Positions 1 through 5,784 of a stretch of DNA of 11,517 nucleotides are shown piece by piece (the first letter of the stretch is position 1; each line of letters starts with the position of its first letter). The position numbers and the translations under genes were made by a program. The stretch comes from an uncultured Clostridia bacterium (GTDB lineage: Bacteria > Bacillota > Clostridia > UBA1381), in NCBI GenBank assembly GCA_910585485.1, contig CAJUEZ010000054.1:1-11517 (forward strand). Direction: 5' to 3'. Under the pieces are notes generated by a model. That model ran no database searches, was not told the origin of the DNA, and saw only the letters and a list, made by a program, of their open reading frames with translations.

Positions 1-2
1 TA

Positions 3-584
3 AGTCCGACTCCAACACCTACTATAACACCAATTTCTACAGATATTCCCATTTCGTCTCCGACAGTGAAACCAACAAATACTCCTGTTCCAACGGTTAA
101 ACCGACAGTAGCACCAACGCAAAGTCCTAATCCTACGGAAACACCAAAACCAACGGGAACTCCAACAACTTCTCCGACATCATCACCTACGACTACACCA
201 ACGGAAACTCCTAAAAACACAACTATACCAACAAACTCTCCAAGTCCAATAGAAACTCCATCACCAACAACAGAGCCATCAATCAAACCAATAAAAGAGA
301 TTGAACCGATAGGGAATTATATAGGCAAGGTAAAAATAGAGGAAACTACTGTTGATGATAAGGTCAGATATACAGTAACATCACTGAATGGAGAAAGTTT
401 AAATGATATAACACTGTTTGTTGCTAAATATGATAATGGGAGATTGACGGAATTAAAAATAGGTGAAAATGAATTATTAAACAGTGTTCTCAATATAACC
501 TTTGATTTACCGTCAGATAGTCAAACAAAGATTATGTTATGGGATAAGAATTATACTCCAATTATAAATGTAATACCAATATAA
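3..584 (+). CDS. Secreted/surface protein with Thr/Pro stalk, C-terminal part (5' end outside window)
   Basis: The reading frame is open to the left edge, so this is the end of a longer protein; the first GTG at 66 is only an internal Val codon. About the first 95 visible codons are almost all Thr, Pro and Ser with scattered Lys/Glu (repeats of the type PTxTP), the usual look of an extended extracellular stalk. The last 90 or so residues are a compact beta-rich segment: it begins near KPIKEIEP, contains AKYDNGRLTEL and ends with a KIMLWDKNYTPI motif. That last pattern resembles the small C-terminal module (an 'FLWD...KP' ending) seen on many clostridial surface and secreted proteins; this is from memory, not a search. 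The catalytic or binding domain, if any, lies upstream and cannot be seen. If the tRNA fragment at 1176 marks an element end, this gene is element cargo. No sortase or dockerin motif is present at the C-terminus. Confidence 0.8.
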   Translation, partial: SPTPTPTITPISTDIPISSPTVKPTNTPVPTVKPTVAPTQSPNPTETPKPTGTPTTSPTSSPTTTPTETPKNTTIPTNSPSPIETPSPTTEPSIKPIKEIEPIGNYIGKVKIEETTVDDKVRYTVTSLNGESLNDITLFVAKYDNGRLTELKIGENELLNSVLNITFDLPSDSQTKIMLWDKNYTPIINVIPI

Positions 585-709
585 TTATTGAAAAACGCTC
601 TATAACCGTTATTATCCTTTCGGCGAACACCTTTGCCAAAAAGATATTATAAAGTCTTATAAAGCAAATATAGGCTTAATAAAGATAAAATAAGATGTAA
701 TCAAAAGGG

Positions 710-745
710 AAACAGTGTTATGAAGTTATAATACTGTTTTTCTTA
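710..745 (+). terminator. Intrinsic terminator
   Basis: A 12-bp stem with one G-U pair (710-721 with 728-739) closes on a 6-base loop and is followed by a T-rich run at 737-745. Flanking bases extend the pairing a little. It lies 126 bases past the stop of the Thr/Pro-stalk gene and would end that transcript before the next small gene. Confidence 0.6.
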
Positions 746-824
746 TACTAGCTATAACAAAACCATAGATTAAAAATAACCTACCCGAATAGTTGTAGAA
801 ATTATGAAAGGTGGGTTATACATT

Positions 825-1040
825 ATGATACCAATAGAAAATGCAGAATATGTAGAGTTTACTCCCGATGGAGTAATTACAACAATGGGGATTGAGGAAT
901 TTACAATGGCAATGTCAGCTTTAAGGGATTGTATTACAAATTTAATTCCAGCGGAACAAGAAAACGATTTAGAATTAATTGCGGGATTGTTAGAAAATAT
1001 TAACTCCTTGGTAATGCGTAGAGGACGTAAGAAAAAATAA
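825..1040 (+). CDS. Small protein of unknown function, 71 aa, next to tRNA-fragment boundary
   Basis: I do not recognise a family. I chose the ATG at 825 because AAAGGTGG (807-814) sits 10 bases before it; the earlier in-frame ATG at 804 would place this binding site inside the gene. The protein starts MIPIENAEYVEFTPDG, is acidic and probably helical in the middle (EEFTMAMSALRDCITNLI, then LELIAGLLENINSLV) and ends in a strongly basic tail, RRGRKKK. It has no signal peptide or membrane segment. The basic end could bind nucleic acid or a partner, but that is only inference. It sits about 135 bases before the tRNA-fMet fragment, so it is probably the last gene of the putative integrated element. 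Confidence 0.65.
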   Translation: MIPIENAEYVEFTPDGVITTMGIEEFTMAMSALRDCITNLIPAEQENDLELIAGLLENINSLVMRRGRKKK

Positions 1041-1175
1041 TTCCCTCCGATTTCCCTCAAAGAATAATGGAATAAGTCAAAATATACTTTTGATAATTGA
1101 AAATATATTGAAATTGGTTGGACAATATGGTTGCGTATTGGCTTGGAATGAAATTGGTAAAAATTGGGAGTTCGC

Positions 1176-1221
1176 GCTCATAACCCGAAGGTCGTTGGTT
1201 CAAGTCCAGCCCTCGCAACCA
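1176..1221 (+). other. 3' fragment of a tRNA-fMet(CAU) gene; probable attachment site (attR-like)
   Basis: From GCTCATAACCCGAAGG onward the bases match the 3' half of an initiator tRNA: anticodon loop CTCATAA (1177-1183, anticodon CAT at 1179-1181), the 3' side of the anticodon stem, a T-arm with a 5-bp stem and TTCAAGT loop, the acceptor 3' strand CCTCGCA, then A and an encoded CCA (1219-1221). The matching 5' half would begin CGCGAGG and carry a D-arm; nothing like it lies upstream. Bases 1171-1175 still allow four of five anticodon-stem pairs, but the resemblance ends there. Loss of the 5' half with a perfect 3' half and a following terminator is the known mark of integration into a tRNA gene, where the element restores the tRNA at its other end. 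The element would then lie to the left. Confidence 0.7.
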
Positions 1222-1228
1222 TATCGAG

Positions 1229-1268
1229 TGTCCTTATTGGACTTGAACCAATAAGGACATTCTTTTTT
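1229..1268 (+). terminator. Strong intrinsic terminator after the tRNA fragment
   Basis: A perfect 12-bp stem (1229-1240 with 1248-1259) with a 7-base loop is followed by TTCTTTTTTT. It starts 8 bases past the CCA end and was presumably the terminator of the original tRNA gene. Its loop and inner stem are also the exact complement of the tRNA T-arm (1195-1208), allowing a competing fold. Confidence 0.85.
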
Positions 1269-1335
1269 TGTGTTCAAACGGCAAGCGCGGCATACTGAAC
1301 ATCTACCCCTTGCCGTGTATGTACTGATATTTTTC

Positions 1336-1366
1336 AAACAAAAAGAGCAATCGTATTGGTTGCTCT
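1336..1366 (-). terminator. Intrinsic terminator of the zinc-ribbon operon
   Basis: On the minus strand the stem AGAGCAA/TTGCTCT (1366-1360 with 1350-1344, loop 9) is followed by TTTTTGTTTG. It lies 20 bases past the stop codon of the last gene of the operon. Confidence 0.75.
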
Positions 1367-1386
1367 AAATGTGTTATTGAATTTTA

Positions 1387-2319
1387 TTAAACATAGTCTT
1401 CCAGTTCATCCAAAACGTCGTTTATTTCATCAGGCAACTCCGCGACCCATTTGTCACCTTCCTTATGAGCCTTAATATCCTCTGTTTCTGTAATGGTATC
1501 TAAATTACTCATAAGTTCTTGGATTTTATTCTTCATATTGCCTGTTAGCATAGCCATGCCGAGTTCCATAACCTGATTTTCTGATAAGTCAGATAAACTC
1601 TCAAAATCAGGAACTGAAAATTCCACAGTAATAATTGCATTATCACCGTTTACGTTTGAATTGAGAACTTTATACTGGATAGTATCAATTATTGTATTAC
1701 TTATATCTGACATGAATGTTGACAGTTCATTTTTGTATGGACTTAACTCATCGGGCATTGCCTCCATAACAACATTAGGAAGATCAGCCTTGAGTTTTGA
1801 CTTTACATCGTCTATTGCCGTTGTGACTGCCGCTTCAGGAGTGTTGATAAGCTGATTTTGCTGAGCGCCATTTTGAGAGTTGTCTTTGTCGAGAAGCTTT
1901 GGCAAAAGAATAGCTGCCGCCACAGCAAGCACAAATACCACTGCTATGATCACTACCGGCAATACCCAGCGGTTTTTCTTTTTCTGCGGGTACTGTGGAG
2001 ATTGCTGATATTGTGGAGCCTGTTGATATTGTGGATACTCCTGCGGTGTTTGCTGATAATTCCACTGTTGTTCAAAACCCTGAGGCGGAACTTGCTGATT
2101 ATGATTTTGCGGCTGAGCAAAGTTTTGCTGAGTATTATGTACTGGTTGAGCCTGTTCAGATGCCGGTTGATTTGGTATTTCCGGCTGAATCGGCATTTCC
2201 GGCTGAATCGGAGTGTTTTGTGGTTCTGTATTTTCGGCTGATGAAACATCATAACCGCACATCATACAAAAAAGTGCTTTTTCAGGAATATCATTCCCGC
2301 AATTTGGACAATTTGGCAT
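1387..2319 (-). CDS. Zinc-ribbon, single-pass membrane protein (third gene of trio)
   Basis: The 310-residue protein starts with a zinc ribbon of two CxxC pairs (Cys 4, 7, 18 and 21) in a CPNCG...FCMMCGYD context. Residues 30-112 are a Gln/Pro/Tyr-rich linker ending in KKKNR, followed by one membrane segment at about 118-139 and an outer domain of about 165 residues starting NTPEAAVTTAI. The basic residues before the membrane segment put the ribbon in the cytoplasm and the C-terminal domain outside. The outer part (TPEAAV... then IQYKVLNSNVNGDNAIITVEFSV) looks like a small alpha+beta NTF2-like or DUF4878-like domain, and the overall plan is that of the TcaA/YvbJ type of membrane proteins; both are inferences from pattern. 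GGGAGG lies 9 bases before the ATG. The gene starts 21 bases after the stop of the preceding gene, so the two are co-transcribed. Substrate and function are unknown. Confidence 0.85.
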   Translation of the reverse strand: MPNCPNCGNDIPEKALFCMMCGYDVSSAENTEPQNTPIQPEMPIQPEIPNQPASEQAQPVHNTQQNFAQPQNHNQQVPPQGFEQQWNYQQTPQEYPQYQQAPQYQQSPQYPQKKKNRWVLPVVIIAVVFVLAVAAAILLPKLLDKDNSQNGAQQNQLINTPEAAVTTAIDDVKSKLKADLPNVVMEAMPDELSPYKNELSTFMSDISNTIIDTIQYKVLNSNVNGDNAIITVEFSVPDFESLSDLSENQVMELGMAMLTGNMKNKIQELMSNLDTITETEDIKAHKEGDKWVAELPDEINDVLDELEDYV

Positions 2320-2340
2320 AATAAATTTCCTCCCAATTAA

Positions 2341-3174
2341 CTAATTAAAAATATAATCTAAATCACTATCAAGTTGCCATTCATTACCGCTCTTATGTAA
2401 CTCGAGATCCTCTTCGAATTCTCTCTTATACGCCTTTCTTACCTCTTTAGATGCGAGAGATAATATTTCTTTTGCTTTGTTTTTACTCATGGATTCGAGG
2501 TCATCGTCAATGTCTACACCGTATTTATCGTAAATCGCCTCAGCGACATCATCCATGTCAACTATGGAATAGCTAATTGTTACGGTAGCGGATGTTCCGT
2601 TTATATCTACATCTTTAATGTCATATTCAAAAGTACCAATGAAATCATCATATAAAGACATAAATTGGTTTTCTAATCCATCCAAATCCATGCGATATTT
2701 GACAGATGTTTTTGCTATTTCTCTTGTTGATTTTTTATATTCTGTTATAGCGATTTTAACCGCGCCCTCCGGTGTAGTTTTGCTTGGCTGTGTCAAAATA
2801 ACGACAAGGAATACCGCGATTGCCACAAAGAAAAGAGCGCATGCGCTTATGATTATAGGCAGAACTTTGTTTTTCTTTGGAGTATACGGCGGATAATAAT
2901 CCTGAGGCTGATAATTATTATCAGTTTGCGTGTAATAGTTTGTCTGAACAGGCTGCTCGGACTGAATGGGTTGATAATTTTGCGCATTCTGTTCTTGAAC
3001 AGGCTGGTCAATGTTTGACGGTGTATCGAATCCGGAAGACGCGTGGAAACCCTTTTGAGGCTGGGTTGGAGCGGTGGGTTGAATTGGAGCACCCTCTTCT
3101 ATTTTGTAACCGCATCTGGTACAGAACTTGTTTCCTGACGGAATATCATTTCCGCAATTTGGACAATTTGACAT
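2341..3174 (-). CDS. Zinc-ribbon, single-pass membrane protein (second gene of trio)
   Basis: I chose the ATG at 3174 (277 residues) because AGGAGG sits 9 bases before it; an in-frame ATG at 3198 would put that site inside the gene. Cys 4, 7, 18 and 21 form the N-terminal zinc ribbon. A Gln/Pro/Tyr-rich linker (about 26-100) leads to KKNK and one membrane segment at about 104-128, then an outer domain beginning TPEGAVKIAITEYKK with the strand-like stretch YDIKDVDINGTSATVTISY. This is the same plan as the next gene, with which it shares 46 of 48 bases over the start region, while the rest has diverged: an old tandem duplication whose start was conserved or converted. It lies 88 bases after the YARHG gene with no convincing terminator between. 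NTF2-like/DUF4878-like is my best guess for the outer domain; the role is unknown. Confidence 0.85.
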   Translation of the reverse strand: MSNCPNCGNDIPSGNKFCTRCGYKIEEGAPIQPTAPTQPQKGFHASSGFDTPSNIDQPVQEQNAQNYQPIQSEQPVQTNYYTQTDNNYQPQDYYPPYTPKKNKVLPIIISACALFFVAIAVFLVVILTQPSKTTPEGAVKIAITEYKKSTREIAKTSVKYRMDLDGLENQFMSLYDDFIGTFEYDIKDVDINGTSATVTISYSIVDMDDVAEAIYDKYGVDIDDDLESMSKNKAKEILSLASKEVRKAYKREFEEDLELHKSGNEWQLDSDLDYIFN

Positions 3175-3262
3175 AATAAATTTCCTCCTTAATTTCATAT
3201 GATTATTTGTTTTTAAATATTATGTACTGTTTAAAATATAGTTTTTTAAAGATTTATGTAGC

Positions 3263-4048
3263 TTAATTTTTATGAGCATTCTCATAGTCAAGTATAAATT
3301 TCGCATTTTTCAACTCAAGAGCCGTAAGCATACTGTCTTCGTTACTGTAATTATAGTATGGATTTACGGAGTACCAGGAGCATGAGTTAAAATGCGTTTG
3401 CAGCCAATCTGTTTTGAATTGTCTGCCATGTCGCGCGTATATTTCGTTACGCGCAATCATAAGTTGCCCCGTGTCAAGTCCAATCAGATCCGAGATAGTG
3501 ACTTCCCGTATGCTTGAATATGGCAGCACAAACTGACTGTTCGCGTCAGGTGTGGGAGAGGGTAATGTCGATGGTGACGGTGACGGCTGAGCCGTGGCTG
3601 TTGGTGACGGTGAAGGCGTCTGCGTCGTCGAAGCTAACAGTCTATTCTCATCATTGCCGTTATTATGTGTTTTTGTGATGAGAAAATATATGCCGAATGC
3701 AATAATCGCCAACGCGAGAATTATAGAAATTATAATTATAACAATTTTCAATGTTTTCCCGCTGTCATTTGGATACGGTGGAAGATATGGGGCTTCCTGC
3801 GGAGGATAATTGTTATAATCAGGTTGTTGATTGTAGTTGGGTTGTTGATTATAGTTGGGTTGTTGATTGTAGTTGGGTTGTTGATTATTATATCCGGATT
3901 GATTGTTATAGTAAGCCTGCTGATTGCTATATTGGTCTTGTTCCGATTGCGCATCAGTAAATTTATATCCGCACGCGCCGCAAAATACGGCTTCGGGCGG
4001 CAAGTTGGTTCCACAGTTTGGGCAGTATTTTCCATTGTAATTATCCAT
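3263..4048 (-). CDS. Zinc-ribbon membrane protein with outer YARHG domain (first gene of trio)
   Basis: I chose the ATG at 4048 (261 residues): GAGG lies 11 bases before it, and the longer start at 4111 falls inside the promoter and so would not be transcribed. Cys 9, 12, 23 and 26 make the zinc ribbon (CPNC...CGAC). A Tyr/Asn/Gln/Pro linker contains a YNQQPN repeat (about 55-78). One membrane segment lies at about 101-124, then a Thr/Pro/Ser stalk (141-168) and an outer domain from about 175. That domain has ARNEIYARHGRQF at 199-211 and the following W, FNS and WY positions, the signature of the YARHG family (Pfam PF13308), found outside the membrane in many bacteria and of unknown function. 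The protein thus links a cytoplasmic metal-binding ribbon to an extracellular YARHG domain. It is the first gene after the promoter at 4097-4124. Confidence 0.88.
   Translation of the reverse strand: MDNYNGKYCPNCGTNLPPEAVFCGACGYKFTDAQSEQDQYSNQQAYYNNQSGYNNQQPNYNQQPNYNQQPNYNQQPDYNNYPPQEAPYLPPYPNDSGKTLKIVIIIISIILALAIIAFGIYFLITKTHNNGNDENRLLASTTQTPSPSPTATAQPSPSPSTLPSPTPDANSQFVLPYSSIREVTISDLIGLDTGQLMIARNEIYARHGRQFKTDWLQTHFNSCSWYSVNPYYNYSNEDSMLTALELKNAKFILDYENAHKN
3822..3892 (-). repeat. 18-bp in-frame tandem repeat in the YARHG gene linker
   Basis: Three full 18-bp units (3822-3839, 3840-3857, 3858-3875) and part of a fourth encode repeats of YNQQPN on the minus strand. Units differ by about one base, so copy number may vary between strains without breaking the frame. 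Confidence 0.85.
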
Positions 4049-4096
4049 ATTGAATCCATCCTCTTTAATAAAACATTTAAAATACTTATAATAGGT

Positions 4097-4124
4097 ATTA
4101 TACCATATCATAGCATTGTGTCAA
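4097..4124 (-). promoter_or_regulatory. Sigma-A promoter of the zinc-ribbon operon
   Basis: On the minus strand, TTGACA (4124-4119) and TATAAT (4102-4097) are both perfect consensus, 16 bases apart. Transcription should start near 4090, about 40 bases before the ATG at 4048. This placement also rules out the upstream ATG at 4111. Confidence 0.85.
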
Positions 4125-4248
4125 GTAAAATAGTGATAATTTGTACAATTTTTTGGCAAAATAACCAATAATTCTAATCAAATTTTACAATATTGGTATG
4201 AAATCCGAGGTTGTAATAAAGAGAATGTGCCGGTTATGAAACGAGTGA

Positions 4249-5178
4249 TTAATAAATATTCAGTAGCTTATTCATATTGTTCTCACAATACTCGATTTCC
4301 GCTGAATACATACGGGCAATATTCAAAAAATCATTAATGCTTGCTGTTTTTTTTACCGCGCACAGCAGACATATTATGTATAGTCCATATATAGCGAATG
4401 CAATGCGTTTTTTCATTCTTCCGTCATATAATCCGTCGGGAGTATGGCGGAAGATAAAGTATATTAACAGCTGCTCAAATGAGATTTCCCATTCGGGAGA
4501 TGAAAATAAATATTGCGGAACATTTTCGAGGTTTTTCAAGCTGTTTAATTCATCAGTCCATGAATTATCCAGTATTTCCAAATTTAAATATATATCCGCC
4601 CATTCCGACGGTGTTTTTTTCAAAAATTCTATCTCGCATACCTCACACAGCGAAAATATTCTGTCTTTGATGGAATATTCTCTGTTTTGTATGATGTCAA
4701 ATAAAAGATTTCTCAGCGCAAAAAAGTTGTTGTCAGATTCATCGCATGGATTATCAATACCGTCACTGTCAATTAAAACCAAGCGCGTTTGTTCCTGGCT
4801 CGTAAGTATAAGTCTCGCCGCCTCCTCACAGCAAAGACCAAGACCGATTTCAATCCTGTCTGAAAAAAAGTTTCTGTAGCGCGGATGGTCGGCGCAAATT
4901 TGACATAACTTATCTTCGCCAAGTTCTGTTATTATACCGCACAAATTATTTGCGTCAAGAAACGGACATCGGTCGTTTTGGGATAATTTAAAATGACGGG
5001 AAGATTCGAGGCATACAATGTTATCCGCAAGACGTTTGCCGAATTGTCCGTCAAGAGATGTATAGTAGTTATATGTGTCATCATCAATATCTATTTCCCA
5101 ACCGATACAGCAGCTATGGCGGCACTTATCCGCAATACAGGAAAATTGTTTGCAGTAATCCGGGGCAATCAGTTTCAT
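4249..5178 (-). CDS. fliB: FliB-like protein (flagellin lysine-N-methylase family)
   Basis: The 309-residue protein has the Cys pattern of the FliB family: Cys 9, 14, 19, 23 and 24 near the N-terminus (CKQFSC, CRHSCC), CPFL at 71, CGI at 80, CQIC at 92-95 followed by HPR, and a CC pair at 116-117. The clustered cysteines probably bind a metal centre; FliB proteins methylate lysine side chains on flagellin, and clostridial genomes carry many proteins annotated this way that are not near flagellar genes. The C-terminal half (from about 150) is helical and not conserved in a way I recognise. AGGAGG lies just before the ATG (good spacing), and a possible promoter is at 5226-5254. There is no flagellin gene in the window, so the true substrate could be another protein; the symbol is a family label. 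Confidence 0.75.
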   Translation of the reverse strand: MKLIAPDYCKQFSCIADKCRHSCCIGWEIDIDDDTYNYYTSLDGQFGKRLADNIVCLESSRHFKLSQNDRCPFLDANNLCGIITELGEDKLCQICADHPRYRNFFSDRIEIGLGLCCEEAARLILTSQEQTRLVLIDSDGIDNPCDESDNNFFALRNLLFDIIQNREYSIKDRIFSLCEVCEIEFLKKTPSEWADIYLNLEILDNSWTDELNSLKNLENVPQYLFSSPEWEISFEQLLIYFIFRHTPDGLYDGRMKKRIAFAIYGLYIICLLCAVKKTASINDFLNIARMYSAEIEYCENNMNKLLNIY

Positions 5179-5225
5179 TGCGCACCTCCTTGCAGAATAA
5201 AGATTCTAATCTGAAATATTTTCTA

Positions 5226-5254
5226 TCTATAACTATATCACAAAAAATAGACAA
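5226..5254 (-). promoter_or_regulatory. Possible promoter of the FliB-like gene
   Basis: On the minus strand TTGTCT (5254-5249) and TATAGA (5231-5226) are 17 bases apart, about 50 bases before the start codon. The two boxes differ from consensus by two bases (-35) and one base (-10); in DNA this AT-rich, chance is possible. Confidence 0.4.
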
Positions 5255-5352
5255 ATACAATCAAAAAACAGACGGCGCGTGTTATCAAAATAATCAAAGT
5301 TATACCAAAACTGTATTTATTTTACAATTATTTTACAAATTATACCAAAGTA

Positions 5353-5381
5353 TTGATTTTTATATTTAAATACAGTATAAT
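5353..5381 (+). promoter_or_regulatory. Sigma-A promoter of an orphan transcription unit
   Basis: TTGATT (5353-5358) and TATAAT (5376-5381) are exactly 17 bases apart. Transcription should start near 5388. It points away from the FliB-like gene and toward the region 5390-5655. Confidence 0.65.
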
Positions 5382-5387
5382 AATGGA

Positions 5388-5655
5388 AAATATGAAAAAG
5401 AAAGGTAAAAATGTATACAATTACAGGATAAAAGTGTTGGTGGAGGGGATAAGCTGTATATAGTATACGACATAATGATTAATATTTTGTCAAAGATATT
5501 TCTTTTCAACGAGCATAGGTAATGCGGACGGCGAAAATTTGCAGTTCATGCAGATGCCGCGCGGCGGTGTGGTGGAGGACTATTTCAGGAGACTACGAAT
5601 TTGTGAATATAAAATTGGGGAAGCGTTTTTTAATGCTTCCTTTTATATTTTACGG
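5388..5655 (+). pseudogene. Orphan transcript: frameshifted gene remnant or small RNA
   Basis: A clear promoter and terminator bound this stretch, yet no single frame codes for a plausible protein. Peptide-like runs appear in three successive frames: from an ATG at 5392, NVYNYRIKVLVEG up to a stop near 5463; then GGGDKLYIVYDIMINIL...NEHR, stopping at about 5521; then, from about 5520, GNADGENLQFMQMPRGGVVEDYF. One reading is a short gene broken by two frameshifts. Another is a small RNA of about 260 bases, with the GC-rich core 5523-5585 as a structured part. GGAGGGG near 5445 looks like a ribosome site but has no ATG, GTG or TTG at proper distance (only a CTG). I do not recognise the peptide family, nor any riboswitch class. 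Confidence 0.35.
5619..5655 (+). terminator. Intrinsic terminator of the orphan unit
   Basis: A 9-bp stem with one G-U pair (5619-5627 with 5632-5640) closes on a 4-base T loop and is followed by TTTTATATTTT. It separates the orphan unit from the SH3-3D gene, which would then need its own promoter in 5656-5760. Confidence 0.65.
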
Positions 5656-5784
5656 ATTATTAAGTTTCAGGCTCTTAAATATGAAAGGAATAAATTGGGA
5701 CAAGTATTCGTTATTATAATCTTATTTCATATTATAATATGCAAACTATGTTTGTAGAGTCATTAAATATTAGGAGGAGAAAAA

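Larger units (their letters stand above)
1041..1386. other. Gene-free junction region
   Basis: This 346-base stretch holds the tRNA-fMet fragment, its terminator, an 8-bp inverted repeat (1278-1285 with 1310-1317, loop 24) of unknown role, and the terminator of the zinc-ribbon operon on the other strand. Between 1113 and 1168 the word ATTGG occurs four times (1113, 1137, 1154, 1164), which could be chance in AT-rich DNA or recombinase arm sites. I see no coding region here. Confidence 0.5.
5179..5784. other. 606-base gap with divergent promoters and an orphan transcription unit
   Basis: Left part: ribosome site and possible promoter of the FliB-like gene. Middle: a plus-strand promoter (5353-5381) and terminator (5619-5640) enclosing about 260 bases without a confident gene. 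Right part, 5656-5784: AT-rich leader of the SH3-3D gene with two TATAAT words but no clear -35 partner. Confidence 0.55.

Noticed and set aside
1125..1221. A full tRNA gene starting at GGTTGCG
   Set aside because: GGTTGCG pairs with CGCAACC only in the wrong register; no D-arm, no 5' partner of the acceptor strand CCTCGCA, and about 97 bases long.
3822..3892. CRISPR-like array
   Set aside because: The 18-bp units are contiguous, without spacers, and are in frame in a protein linker.
3665..4171. Plus-strand open frame of 168 codons opposite the YARHG gene
   Set aside because: It is the reverse reading of repeats in the YARHG gene, with no ribosome site and a repetitive low-complexity product.
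4164..4197. 7-bp inverted repeat ACCAATA/TATTGGT after the FliB-like gene
   Set aside because: Long 20-base loop, no good T run, AT-rich DNA; not convincing as a terminator.
4277..4879. Plus-strand open frame of 200 codons opposite the FliB-like gene
   Set aside because: Antisense shadow: no ribosome site, odd composition, and the other strand has a conserved Cys-rich protein.
5522..5757. Two overlapping plus-strand frames of 65 and 72 codons
   Set aside because: Both run through the terminator at 5619-5640 into AT-rich leader, with no ribosome site; only the first 20 or so codons look protein-like, covered in the orphan-unit entry.
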